Shown: in pieces, positions 1 through 9,090 of the stretch | How positions within the stretch are numbered: position 1 is the stretch's first letter | Layout: every line of letters starts with the position of its first letter | Assembly (NCBI RefSeq): GCF_000798815.1 | Contig: NZ_JTLD01000052.1 | Location: 1 to 59,534, forward strand | Source: Alistipes sp. ZOR0009 | Lineage (GTDB): Bacteria > Bacteroidota > Bacteroidia > Bacteroidales > ZOR0009 | Reading direction: 5' to 3' | DNA length: 59,534 nucleotides | Made by a program: the position numbers and the translations under genes | The notes under the pieces: model-generated | What the model saw: the letters and a program-made list of their open reading frames with translations, nothing else | What the model was told of the DNA's origin: nothing | The model's database searches: none

Positions 1-125
1 TCAAACTCATCGGCGCCTACCTTCTTGCTCTTCATCGCCCACGATACGGGGTCGGAAAGCTGGGCAAAGGCCATGCCTATTGAGAGCACTAAGCATGCTA
101 GGGTCGTTAGAAACAACTTCTTCAT
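1..125 (-). CDS. DsbD-like thiol:disulfide interchange protein, N-terminal fragment (runs off the window)
   Basis: Only the first 41 codons lie in the window; the gene continues past base 1. It starts with ATG at 125 and encodes a clear Sec signal peptide (MKKLFLTTLACLVLS, cleavage near the Ala-Phe-Ala-Gln stretch). The mature N-terminus begins QLSDPVSW and continues AMKSKKVGADEFD. That pattern resembles the start of the periplasmic N-domain of Bacteroidota protein-disulfide reductases of the DsbD family, which pass electrons across the inner membrane to periplasmic thioredoxins. The next gene upstream encodes an exported thioredoxin-like protein, which fits. The call rests on a short stretch and is tentative; the existence of the gene is more certain than its function. 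Confidence 0.55.
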   Translation of the reverse strand, partial: MKKLFLTTLACLVLSIGMAFAQLSDPVSWAMKSKKVGADEF

Positions 126-364
126 TTTACTTTTTTTTGTTGCTAATGAGAACAGCAAGAGCATCAGCATGGTGCAATCCAACATGCACCTGCAAGTAAA
201 GTTCTCTAATAACTACCGAGTTATAACGAAATAATTGAAATAGGGTGAAAAATCAGGCTGTTTCTTAAATTCAAAACAGCCCAATTTTTAAAGTTAATTT
301 TTGGGGTAGTCACGCTACTTATCTGTGACATTTAAAGGGGCAAATTTCAATGTGCACGAATACA

Positions 365-1516
365 CTACTTAACGGGTTTACTTTTTAGCAGCGGTGATCG
401 TAAGTTATAATCTCTACTACCCGCTTTTAGTATACTTTCGGGGATATACTTAACCGCATCTGGCATCGCTTTTAGCATACGCTCAAGCTGTAATGCATAC
501 TCATGATGGTAGGTTACGTCTCTCCTATCTGAATAGTTGTAAGCAGCATACTGGGCATATGAAAGACACTTTTTCACCCAATATTCAGGATATTCACCAT
601 ACCAAATCATCCGAGAAGTAAAGTAGAGAAAAACACAAAGTTCATCCTTATAATCTCCTGGATTTGCCATAAGTGGATCAATTACCAAAGCAGCCTCATT
701 AAACTTCTTTTCCTTCACTAGCTTATCAGCCTTGTTCTTTTGCTTCAAGAAATCTTTCCCCTTGAAACTAGGAACGGCATCGAATTCGGCCTCATCAGGA
801 CAGAAATTAAACTCCTTAAACAACTTACCATCAACAGCTTTTTGTCCATATTTCTTAGATAATGAAGCATAATTATTCACCAATTCCTTAAAATAGGAGC
901 TGCTACGTCCTGAAATCGATTTACTAAAAAGGGCCCATACCTTTTCATTTTCCAACGAGTAACCAGATGTTTTTGCTAGTGTTTCTGCAATTTTATCAAC
1001 GGCATCTCTATTATAGCGCGATGCTGCATAGCAAGCAAAATCCATGAGAAATTCAGGGCTTGAATTCCCTTTTTTCATCTGCTCTTCTAAAAAGATTGAG
1101 CGCTTCTGCGGATCGAGAGCCGATTTTGCTGTAAACAGAAATGTTTCCTTGTCCTGACGACTACCGGAAGTATGAACAGCCTGATCGGTTTTAGGATCAA
1201 TAAATGCAAATGTAGGATACGACCTCACGCCATAACGCTTGGCAAGCTCAATACCCTCTCCATTTTCTGCATCTATCTTTGCATTGATAAAGTTAGCATT
1301 GAAAAAATTACCAACGCTTTCCAACACAAATACATCCTCGGCCATGGCAAGACATGGACCACACCATTGCGTATAGAAGTCAACAAATATGAGCTTATTT
1401 TCTTTTGCGGCCTTAGCCTTTACCTCATTCCATGAGGAATGGTCGAATTGAATACCTTCCTGAGCGCTAGCACCAATTGAAAGTAGAATACAAAAAATGA
1501 TTACAAGTTTATTCAT
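365..1516 (-). CDS. exported thioredoxin-fold protein with C-terminal extension
   Basis: A 383-residue protein with an N-terminal signal peptide (MNKLVIIFCILLSIGASAQ). A thioredoxin-like domain covers about residues 25-135 and carries the redox motif WCGPC near residue 52 and a cis-Pro region (RSYPTFAFI). The remaining 250 residues are helical and lack motifs I recognise; similar long C-terminal regions occur in Bacteroidota periplasmic thioredoxin-like proteins. It probably works in the periplasm as a thiol oxidoreductase, receiving electrons from a DsbD-type protein such as the one beginning at 125. It lies 69 bp downstream of susD on the same strand and may be the last gene of that transcript. 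Substrate unknown. Confidence 0.8.
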   Translation of the reverse strand: MNKLVIIFCILLSIGASAQEGIQFDHSSWNEVKAKAAKENKLIFVDFYTQWCGPCLAMAEDVFVLESVGNFFNANFINAKIDAENGEGIELAKRYGVRSYPTFAFIDPKTDQAVHTSGSRQDKETFLFTAKSALDPQKRSIFLEEQMKKGNSSPEFLMDFACYAASRYNRDAVDKIAETLAKTSGYSLENEKVWALFSKSISGRSSSYFKELVNNYASLSKKYGQKAVDGKLFKEFNFCPDEAEFDAVPSFKGKDFLKQKNKADKLVKEKKFNEAALVIDPLMANPGDYKDELCVFLYFTSRMIWYGEYPEYWVKKCLSYAQYAAYNYSDRRDVTYHHEYALQLERMLKAMPDAVKYIPESILKAGSRDYNLRSPLLKSKPVK

Positions 1517-1585
1517 GTTAATGTCGTTATTTTAAGTAGGCGATTTACATCGCCTACTTTGGATTTGATTGTCTTATTTTGTTGC

Positions 1586-3031
1586 CTAACGCTCGTACTG
1601 TGGCATATCTGGATTAAAATCCAACACCTCCTGGCTTACGGGCAGAATGTACCTATTGTCATTTGGTTTTAGAGTAAACTCTACACCTTCTACATTGTGA
1701 ATAACCGATTTTTTAAATCGTTCCTCCCTATTAAGTCGCTTCAGGTCAAACAGACGATGATAGCCAACAAAAGCAAACTCTCTTCGTCTTTCATCCAACA
1801 CCTTTAAAAGAGCATCCTCTTTATCAAGAGCAGAAAGAGGTTGATTACTCTTTATGCGCGAATCTCTTAGCGTATTTAAGTATTCAATTGCCTTATCCTT
1901 AGATCCAATTCTGGCTTCGCATTCAGCTGCAATAAGCATATTCTCGGATGTTGTAAAACCATAGTTATGATTAATCCAAGGCCCAAATGTTGTCTCTCCA
2001 GGAAAAGCTAAAGGGGTGCCTCCATAGTTTACCTTATCATCGGCATAGAACAGCGCACGCCTCATGTCGACAGCACCATCTGGTAAATCTTTTTTGAAAA
2101 CATTCTTCAAATCTACGCTTACGCAGCAGGTATTACTTATCTGCTCGCTTACATTACGCAGGTATATGCATTCTGGGTTATCAATATCGTAAAGAAATGT
2201 ACCTCCATTAACACCCACAATACGTCCCCAAGTGGTTACATCATTTACAACATACGGCTTATGGTCGTAAAGACTACTTTTCACCCCTAGCGCCAGCTTC
2301 GCATTCTCAAGCGCCATCTCGTATTTTCCCATTGTTAAGTAAAGACGTGCGAAGAAAGAGTAAACTGCAGCCTTCGAAGGGTAGGTTACAAAGGCAGCCC
2401 TATCTTTAAGATTTGGAAGAGCCTCCTTCAAATCATCTTCAATTTGCTTGTATACCTGGGCAACCGTACTACGATGTACCTTCTGGTTTATATTTGCTAC
2501 CAAAATTAATGGTACACCATAGTCTTTAGATGCTGTTGTCGCGTCATATTGATTTGCATATGCGTTAACCAAAATATAGTACTGGAATGCACGAGCAACT
2601 AGCGCCTCCGATCTCAGCCTTAATTTTTCTTTTTCAGAGGCATCGGGTACGCTCATTACCTCATTAATTACCGTATTATAGGTAAAAATCTGATCGTACA
2701 GGCTATTCCATAGTCCATCCGATTGACCTGGAGTAAATAGCTGACCTGCTTTAAATGAGTAGGTATTTCGTTGCACCTCGCTTTTATTGGCAAAGTTGTA
2801 GCTATCTGCTGTTTTAACGTTAAAAAGTAGGTGCACGTCGTCAGTTAAGAACATTGGATAGATGCTCCCCACACGTGTTAAGGATACACTAGACATTAGC
2901 TTTTGGTAGTCCTGAAAAACCGATGGGATGGTAATCCCTTTAGGCTTATTCTCCAAAAAATCACTACATCCCTGAAGTAGAATTATCCCTAAAAAAAGGA
3001 AATATGCTATTTTTCTCATTGCGACAGTCAT
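1586..3031 (-). CDS. susD: RagB/SusD family nutrient-binding outer-membrane lipoprotein
   Basis: This 481-residue protein has a lipoprotein signal (LFLGIILLQGCSD, lipid-attachment Cys near residue 22) and the SusD architecture: an N-terminal SusD-like region, TPR-like helices (e.g. KAAVYSFFARLYLTMGKYE) and a C-terminal segment DERRREFAFVGYHRLFDLKRL that is highly typical of the family. SusD proteins form the lid of a SusC barrel and capture the ligand outside the cell. The ATG at 3031 shares one base with the TAA stop of susC, so translation is probably coupled; a second ATG four codons later (3019) sits closer to the signal peptide and is equally possible. No glycoside hydrolase is visible nearby, so the substrate (glycan, peptide or other) cannot be inferred. 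Confidence 0.93.
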   Translation of the reverse strand: MTVAMRKIAYFLFLGIILLQGCSDFLENKPKGITIPSVFQDYQKLMSSVSLTRVGSIYPMFLTDDVHLLFNVKTADSYNFANKSEVQRNTYSFKAGQLFTPGQSDGLWNSLYDQIFTYNTVINEVMSVPDASEKEKLRLRSEALVARAFQYYILVNAYANQYDATTASKDYGVPLILVANINQKVHRSTVAQVYKQIEDDLKEALPNLKDRAAFVTYPSKAAVYSFFARLYLTMGKYEMALENAKLALGVKSSLYDHKPYVVNDVTTWGRIVGVNGGTFLYDIDNPECIYLRNVSEQISNTCCVSVDLKNVFKKDLPDGAVDMRRALFYADDKVNYGGTPLAFPGETTFGPWINHNYGFTTSENMLIAAECEARIGSKDKAIEYLNTLRDSRIKSNQPLSALDKEDALLKVLDERRREFAFVGYHRLFDLKRLNREERFKKSVIHNVEGVEFTLKPNDNRYILPVSQEVLDFNPDMPQYER

Positions 3032-6000
3032 TAAAAGTTAACAGAAAGACCTAACGTGTATGTTGCAGGATAAAGGACACCTCGCGAAGGTGAAAGTGAG
3101 CTACCATTCCATACTTCAGGATCTAAGCCCGCATCATTGGCAACCCATTTCCAAATATTTTGAGCTTGGAAGTTTACCCTTACCGATTGAACCATTGCTT
3201 TCTTGAGAACGCTAGAAGGAATAGTATATCCCAGCGTCAAATCACGAAGCTTAATGTAATCTCCTTTTTGAATATGCTTATCGGCAGCCCCCCAAATATC
3301 AGTAGCAGCCCTAGCCGTTGAGTTTCCAAATGCAAAAGCAGGATTCATATTTGGATCATTTTCATCACCTGGCTTTCTCCAAAAATTCATCATATCCTTA
3401 TCCATATTGCTGGTATAGTAAACAGGATGAGAGGTGAACAGCATTTTTGCCTTTACATCGCGCATAACATTACCACCATAGTAGATAAACATAAACGACA
3501 AGTCAAATCCCTTATAAGTAATGCGATTGCTTAAGGAGGCATTATAGGGAGGTGTTGTGGTTCCTGAATAAACTAAATCCTCCTTACTCAGCTGGTCTGC
3601 TCGCTTTACAACTGTTCCGTCTTTCTTATATGCCATAGGAATCCCTTTGTCGTCCAACCCTTTGTACCTAACACTAAACAAAGCTCCCATTGGATACCCT
3701 TTTCTTATATTTGTACCAGAGTAATAACTGTAAGCTGATTCCGAACTTGCTTCAACCGCTGTAATCTCATTTTTAGTGTATCCAAAAATGAAGTTGGTAG
3801 TCCATGTAAAATCCTTTACCTTAATATTTGTACTATTCAGATTAAGTTCTACACCCCTATTATACATGCTAGCATAGTTCATTAAGACAGAACTCCATCC
3901 GAGGGTAGGATCAATAGAAAACTGGCCCAAAAGATCTGTACTTTTCTTGTTATAGAATTCAATTGACCCGGAAAGCCTATTCTTAAAGGTTGCAAAATCT
4001 ACAGCAACATTCGTTACCTGAGTTTTTTCCCATCGTAACATAGAATTAGGAGGAGATTGCACGTAGGTTTGGTTTTCATTAGTCATATTGTTATTTGCAT
4101 CATCCACCACAATCGTATAAGGTCCTGTTTCTTTAGCAACATTTCCATTAATACCATAGGTTAAACGTCCTACCAGTCTGTCCAACCATCCAAATCTATC
4201 CTCGAGAATCACGTAATGTGCACCTAAAGACCATAAAGGTTTAAATTGATTCTTAAAATCAGTACCAAAAAGATCAGATTGATCCACTCGAATACTACCG
4301 TTTAAGGTAGCCCTTCTATTATAAGTATACGAGACGTTGGCGTAGTACGATAGGTAGCGATTGTCCTTCTCTCTGTATTTAAGAGATTCAGAATCTGGCC
4401 TAAAGTTAGAGTAAAAAAACTTTCTAGTTTGACTTTGAGGTGCTGAATTAGGATCCCCATCTGCCGCAACTATTGGCTTATTCATCATAAGCTCATCGAA
4501 AGGACTGTATACTAGAGTTTGGTCGTCATACCCTACACGGTATACCCCCTCCGACTTGTTAACCACCTGCCTACGTTCTGCTCCTGCAATAGCCTGTATT
4601 TCGTGAACATCTTTAAATGTATTGGTATAGTTGAGCTGTCCGCGTAAAGTATACGAGTTACTCGTATAATCATTCTTAAGCAGTTGCCCTCCTTGAGGAA
4701 TATTATTTCGAACACTACCATCTTTAAATATTTGGGTAGCATCGTTAATCATTCGTTTTACCTTGTTGGAGTTCTTGGTATCGTACTGCTGGCTATAGCC
4801 ATCGGTACGCTCATTTTGGTAGCGAATATCTGCAGTTAAGCCATCGTAGAGCTTAAAGTTCACCCCAAAATTCATGTTTAAGTAGTTGCTCTTGGCCGTA
4901 TAATGGCGAGATGCCATTTGGTTCAACGGAATATAAGTCTCGTCGAGTAAGCCCAACGCATTAAGTCTATCGATTTCTTTCTGCGACTTAGTGCTGCCAT
5001 CCATATTGTACCACTGTTTCGGATTCCCATTTTCATCTCTAAGAGTATAGTATGAAGCAGGTCCTCCATTCAAAATATTCATTCCTAACACTCCGTTATC
5101 ATAATCGGAAGAGACGTTGCTACCCAATATGCCGACGTCAGCCTTCATCCACTTAAAGAAGTTAAACGAATTCTTTAGGTTAAATCCTACACGATTGCGA
5201 CTTTGCTCCCTTTCATAGGGTAAATCTTGCTGATAGTTTGCTGAAATATTATACCGATGAATGTCGCTACCTCCTCCAAACGAAATGTTATGTTGATGCG
5301 TAATGCTATTCCTTCGAAGGTATTCGTCTATTACCTCATTATATCGATCCTTACTACGGAAACTGTTAAGTCCCGCTTCAAGCTGTTCGCTGGTTATTTT
5401 TTTCTCTTTATGATCAATCAGTAAAACCTGTACATCATTCTGCCACTGATTGGCATTTGCTCTGCTAATAGGGTAAATTCCAAACGTTTCCTTTTGGAGA
5501 TCGATAAACTCCGAGGTACTCATTCTATTTAGATAGTCGCGATCTGGAAGACCTTGAAATTTTATGCTCCCGGAATAGGAGACAGCGGTCTTACCTATAG
5601 CCCCACCACGTGTCGTAATAACAATAACTCCATTTGAAGATCGAGCTCCATAAATTGATGCTGCTGTAGCATCCTTAAGTATTGTAACATTCACAATGTC
5701 TGCAGGGTTTATTGCATCAATACTCCCCTCATAAGGAACACCATCCACCACATAAAGAATTCCTCTATTCGCATTAATGGTTGATGTACCACGAATCACT
5801 GGATTACCCTTATAGGAAGAAAGACCAGAAACCTGCCCTTCCAACCGATCAAGAATGCTTGTTTGTAATTTCCCTTCCAGCACTTTAGGCGTAACTACGG
5901 TAAACGACCCTGTCGCTCTTTCCTTTGAGATGGTCTGGTAGCCAGTAACAACAACCTCATCGATCCTTTTTGATTCTGGCTTTAACTCTAGGGTGTAAAA

Positions 6001-6597
6001 TACTTGCGTCCCTTTTAGATCTATCTTCTGCTCTAACTTAGTATATCCAATGAAGGATGCTAAAATAGATGTTGCATTATCAGGCAGGGTAAGTGAAAAA
6101 TTGCCATCAATATCGGTTGCTACTCCAATAGGAGTCCCCTTAATGGTAACCGATGCTCCCGGTATTCCCTGTCCCGTTTCATCAACCACCCTTCCCTTAA
6201 CTATTTTCACCTGATTTCCGCTCGACTTTGTGCTTGTTGATGGGGAAGTGACATTCGCGGTTTTCAAAGGGGTTAAAATAACCTGCTTCCCCTCAATTGA
6301 AAAATTTATTTTTGCTTTTTCAAAAAGTTGCTTGAGGGCAACCTCGACAGGAAGATCCTTACAGCTAAACGTAACCCTTTTGCTAACATCAACGGTACTC
6401 GACGAATAGATAAAAGAAAGATCACTCTGCTTTTCAACTTCTTGTAGCACCTCTTTCAGCACCCGATTTTTTGCATTGATAGTAATAGGGCCAGCCCATG
6501 CCATCGCAGCACTAGCAGCCATACACACAACGGTAAGCAGCAATCGACGAATGCCTAACCACTGCTTCTGTTTCTTGAAATGGTTTGTAGTTTCCAT
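3031..6597 (-). CDS. susC: SusC/RagA family TonB-linked outer-membrane protein with STN domain
   Basis: A TonB-dependent transporter of 1188 residues. The start chosen is METTNHFKKQK at 6597, because the signal-anchor (RRLLLTVVCMAASAAMAWA) follows directly; an upstream in-frame ATG would add 40 Cys/His-rich residues with no signal character. Domains in order: STN (secretin/TonB short N-terminal, about 36-110), a carboxypeptidase-like regulatory domain (about 132-200, VKGRVVDETGQGIPGASV), the plug with the SusC motif (DATAASIYGARSSNGVIVITT, split by only a few residues from the TonB box region VVVTGY) and a C-terminal barrel ending in LGLSVNF. An STN domain normally contacts a FecR-type anti-sigma factor, and fecR and an ECF sigma gene lie just upstream, so substrate binding probably induces this locus. 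It overlaps susD by one base. Confidence 0.95.
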   Translation of the reverse strand: METTNHFKKQKQWLGIRRLLLTVVCMAASAAMAWAGPITINAKNRVLKEVLQEVEKQSDLSFIYSSSTVDVSKRVTFSCKDLPVEVALKQLFEKAKINFSIEGKQVILTPLKTANVTSPSTSTKSSGNQVKIVKGRVVDETGQGIPGASVTIKGTPIGVATDIDGNFSLTLPDNATSILASFIGYTKLEQKIDLKGTQVFYTLELKPESKRIDEVVVTGYQTISKERATGSFTVVTPKVLEGKLQTSILDRLEGQVSGLSSYKGNPVIRGTSTINANRGILYVVDGVPYEGSIDAINPADIVNVTILKDATAASIYGARSSNGVIVITTRGGAIGKTAVSYSGSIKFQGLPDRDYLNRMSTSEFIDLQKETFGIYPISRANANQWQNDVQVLLIDHKEKKITSEQLEAGLNSFRSKDRYNEVIDEYLRRNSITHQHNISFGGGSDIHRYNISANYQQDLPYEREQSRNRVGFNLKNSFNFFKWMKADVGILGSNVSSDYDNGVLGMNILNGGPASYYTLRDENGNPKQWYNMDGSTKSQKEIDRLNALGLLDETYIPLNQMASRHYTAKSNYLNMNFGVNFKLYDGLTADIRYQNERTDGYSQQYDTKNSNKVKRMINDATQIFKDGSVRNNIPQGGQLLKNDYTSNSYTLRGQLNYTNTFKDVHEIQAIAGAERRQVVNKSEGVYRVGYDDQTLVYSPFDELMMNKPIVAADGDPNSAPQSQTRKFFYSNFRPDSESLKYREKDNRYLSYYANVSYTYNRRATLNGSIRVDQSDLFGTDFKNQFKPLWSLGAHYVILEDRFGWLDRLVGRLTYGINGNVAKETGPYTIVVDDANNNMTNENQTYVQSPPNSMLRWEKTQVTNVAVDFATFKNRLSGSIEFYNKKSTDLLGQFSIDPTLGWSSVLMNYASMYNRGVELNLNSTNIKVKDFTWTTNFIFGYTKNEITAVEASSESAYSYYSGTNIRKGYPMGALFSVRYKGLDDKGIPMAYKKDGTVVKRADQLSKEDLVYSGTTTPPYNASLSNRITYKGFDLSFMFIYYGGNVMRDVKAKMLFTSHPVYYTSNMDKDMMNFWRKPGDENDPNMNPAFAFGNSTARAATDIWGAADKHIQKGDYIKLRDLTLGYTIPSSVLKKAMVQSVRVNFQAQNIWKWVANDAGLDPEVWNGSSLSPSRGVLYPATYTLGLSVNF

Positions 6598-6790
6598 AGG
6601 TTTATTGTGTTGTTTGTATTTTATATACACATGGCAACAGCATCCCCCTAAACACTTATTTTCTTTTGTTGAAAAAACAGGAAGTATCTGACCAAAGCGA
6701 CTCGTAATCAGGCGCAAATAATTGTCAAAAAAAAGAAAAGAAAATAGAGCCAGCCACTCAAGGGATTAAAAAATATAGTACAATTCAAAA

Positions 6791-6832
6791 AAAGGGATAC
6801 TTGCTGCTGTAAATATCAACAAGTATCCCTTT
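6791..6832 (-). terminator. Rho-independent terminator downstream of fecR
   Basis: The arms AAAGGGATACTTG (6791-6803) and CAAGTATCCCTTT (6820-6832) are exact complements, 13 bp, with a 16-nt loop. On the minus strand the stem is followed by a run of T. It separates the fecR transcript from susC, suggesting that susC has its own promoter between 6598 and 6790. Confidence 0.8.
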
Positions 6833-6868
6833 TGTGCATTTTAAGGAGTAGATATAGGCTCCTTTATA

Positions 6869-7858
6869 TTAATAGCGACTAAGAGTCACTATGCTATCCT
6901 TTAGCTCATACCTAACTAGCGAAACCTTATTCATCATCTCTAATATCTGAGAAATAGACTCTTCCTTAAATTTCCCAGTAAACTGCTTATCGAGCAAATC
7001 CGAATCTTTTACGATGATTCTAACCCCATGCCAACGTTCCAATTTTTTAATAACCTCCTTCATTGGGGTTTCATCAAAAACAAGCCATCCATCCTTCCAT
7101 GCAAGTGTTGAGAATGTCGTCTTAGGTGTAGTGAGATCAACTGTTCTATCTGATTTTTGTACCAACACCATCTCATTTGGTTTCACCTCAATCTCCTTAT
7201 TCATATGAGGTTGCTGTTTTACAATCGTAATCTTACCAGAAAGAAGTAATGCAGAAATATTTTTATCATTCTTATATGATGATAAATTGAACGTTGTTCC
7301 TGTAACCTTAACGCTAATTCCATGCCCCAGATTTATAATCATTGGAACTGCAGGATTTTTCACCACCTCAAAAAAGCCCTCTCCAGAAAATTCTATATTG
7401 CGCGACTTAGACCCAAATTTTGAAGGACATTTTATGTAGCTATCGGAGTTGAGACGCACCCTGCTACCATCTGGTAAGGTAACAACCCCTTTTATTCCTC
7501 TATTTGTTGTATACTCAAGTTGTACAATATTTTGTGTCTCCAAAAAATGGATCTGAGAACGATAGCTATCAACAGTTCTAAAAGTAAAGAAACCTACCAA
7601 AAGCAGAATCGAAGCTGCAATTCCTCCCCAATATGCACGACCAAGCCATTGCTTCTTACGCAACCGCTTTGAAAAAAGAGCCACATCCTGAGCCGACACC
7701 TCCTTATTAGGAAGGTTAGCTAGAACCCATATGTTTTTTATTCGATTGAATACCTTCCGGTTTTCCTCACTTTGACCAATCCACTTCAATACGGTTTCCC
7801 GTTCAGCTTCGCTGGCCTTACCTTCAACATATTTTACTATAATCTTTTTGTCCATCAT
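6869..7858 (-). CDS. fecR: FecR family anti-sigma factor
   Basis: This 329-residue protein has a cytoplasmic N-terminus with the helical sigma-binding segment (ERETVLKWIGQSEENRKVFN), one transmembrane segment at about residues 77-93 (GGIAASILLLVGFFTF) and a periplasmic FecR domain (NRGIKGVVTLPDGSRVRLNSDS, then FSGEGFFEVV). A C-terminal DUF4974-like/STN-like piece follows (FDETPMKEVIKKLERWHGV). FecR proteins relay the ligand state of an STN-bearing receptor to a cytoplasmic ECF sigma factor. It sits 41 bp downstream of the sigma gene and just upstream of an STN-containing SusC, giving the standard three-part trans-envelope switch. Two adjacent Met codons make the start ambiguous by one codon. 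Confidence 0.93.
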   Translation of the reverse strand: MMDKKIIVKYVEGKASEAERETVLKWIGQSEENRKVFNRIKNIWVLANLPNKEVSAQDVALFSKRLRKKQWLGRAYWGGIAASILLLVGFFTFRTVDSYRSQIHFLETQNIVQLEYTTNRGIKGVVTLPDGSRVRLNSDSYIKCPSKFGSKSRNIEFSGEGFFEVVKNPAVPMIINLGHGISVKVTGTTFNLSSYKNDKNISALLLSGKITIVKQQPHMNKEIEVKPNEMVLVQKSDRTVDLTTPKTTFSTLAWKDGWLVFDETPMKEVIKKLERWHGVRIIVKDSDLLDKQFTGKFKEESISQILEMMNKVSLVRYELKDSIVTLSRY

Positions 7859-7899
7859 CGAATGAGTGAAAAATATATACGTTTATATTAATACTTCCC

Positions 7900-8505
7900 C
7901 TAAGAGTTTATTACTTCTTTTAAAATAATTATGATAAAGGTAGGCAAGTAATCCTTGAATTTAAGCCTAAAGAAATACAGAGCCTTACTCATCCTATACT
8001 CCACCGTTTTTACAGAAACGTTAAGTTGCTGAGCAATTTGATCATAAGTAAGATCATTTTCCCTATGCAATCGATAAACAGCGCTCATCTTTTCGGGCAT
8101 ATCATTCAACACCTCTTCGACCATATCTGAGATTTCAACCAATAAATATTCGTCTGCGGTGCTATCGCTAAGAGCTAAAAGGTTGTCCACATCTTCTTGC
8201 TTAATGATTTTATTGGCATACCGACGCTCAGAAACTCTTTTTCTAAGAATATTTAAGCACTTATTCTTGACAATCGTAAGAATGTAAGATTGTACGCTCA
8301 ATTCTAGGTTTATCTCTCTCCTCTTTTCCCAGAGTGTTATAAAAGCATCTTGAGCAACATCTCTAGCCATTTCGGTATCTAACAAATACTGGTTAGCATA
8401 GAAGACTGCTTTGTTATAGTATACCCCATAAAGATGCTCGAAGAATTCTATATCTCCGGCAATCAGTCTTTTATTTACGAGTCGATTTGAAAAATTTAGT
8501 TCCAT
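7900..8505 (-). CDS. ECF RNA polymerase sigma-70 factor (Bacteroidota FecI-like)
   Basis: An extracytoplasmic-function sigma factor of 201 residues. Region 2 is at about residues 22-90 (AQDAFITLWEKRREINLELSV) and region 4 at about 125-180 (DMPEKMSAVYRLHRENDLTYDQIA, then LNVSVKTVEYRMSKAL, the helix-turn-helix). The short length and absence of regions 1 and 3 are typical. It should direct transcription of the adjacent fecR/susCD genes when released by FecR. The ORF begins just before MELNFSNRLVNK, the only plausible start. Confidence 0.93.
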   Translation of the reverse strand: MELNFSNRLVNKRLIAGDIEFFEHLYGVYYNKAVFYANQYLLDTEMARDVAQDAFITLWEKRREINLELSVQSYILTIVKNKCLNILRKRVSERRYANKIIKQEDVDNLLALSDSTADEYLLVEISDMVEEVLNDMPEKMSAVYRLHRENDLTYDQIAQQLNVSVKTVEYRMSKALYFFRLKFKDYLPTFIIIILKEVINS

Positions 8506-9039
8506 TTATCCGATAACATGTAACAGCCAAACCACATCCTTTGCCCTATAAAAAATTAAAGGCAACTCCCAGTAAACAGCTCACAAGAAATAAAAAATTG
8601 AGCAAAGAAGTACTACTCATCCTTGCATTTTAATATTTACACATCATTTTTTTTGTGAACAATCCATATATATCAGTATCTCTCACAGAACTAAAAAATA
8701 GTCATAGGCACAATAAATAATCTTCAGCAACAATTGGCTACCTATGAGAATCTACCTATGAGAATCTACCTATTAACTCTCTGATTTTGCTGCAATAAAC
8801 AATAAGTTGCAAATTGGAGTTTAAGATTGGAGATTCCTCTTCTAAGTTTCTCACCAACATCCCTTCTTATCCAAGGCGAACTAGCAATTGGCAGTTTTTC
8901 GCTTATTCTGTAACCTCTTTAATTTTCCAGCCTTCTTTTAACTCCCGTATAACTTCCTAAAATAACTCCTTCCAATGTCGTCCTAAAACACCTTCCCGCA
9001 ATATCTTCCGTCCTTCATCGCATATTCCATTAAAGTTCT
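8506..9039. other. intergenic region with degenerate repeat block
   Basis: This 0.5-kb gap between the divergent sigma and helicase genes holds no gene. A direct duplication of CCTATGAGAATCTA lies near 8740-8770. From about 8840 to 9020 the sequence belongs to the same low-complexity family found in the cobalamin operon: 'aagtttctcaccaacatccc', 'ttatccaagg' and 'aactcccgtataacttcc' closely resemble text at 17350-17480. It should also contain the minus-strand sigma-gene promoter, which I could not locate confidently. Confidence 0.6.
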
Positions 9040-9047
9040 TACCTTTG
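9040..9047 (+). promoter_or_regulatory. candidate -7 element of the helicase promoter
   Basis: TACCTTTG matches the Bacteroidota -7 consensus TAnnTTTG and ends 43 bp before the helicase start codon. No convincing -33 TTG is seen at the usual spacing, so this is a weak call. Confidence 0.4.
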
Positions 9048-9090
9048 CCGTCCAAAATAAAGAATAACCGAGACGGTTAACACGTACTGC

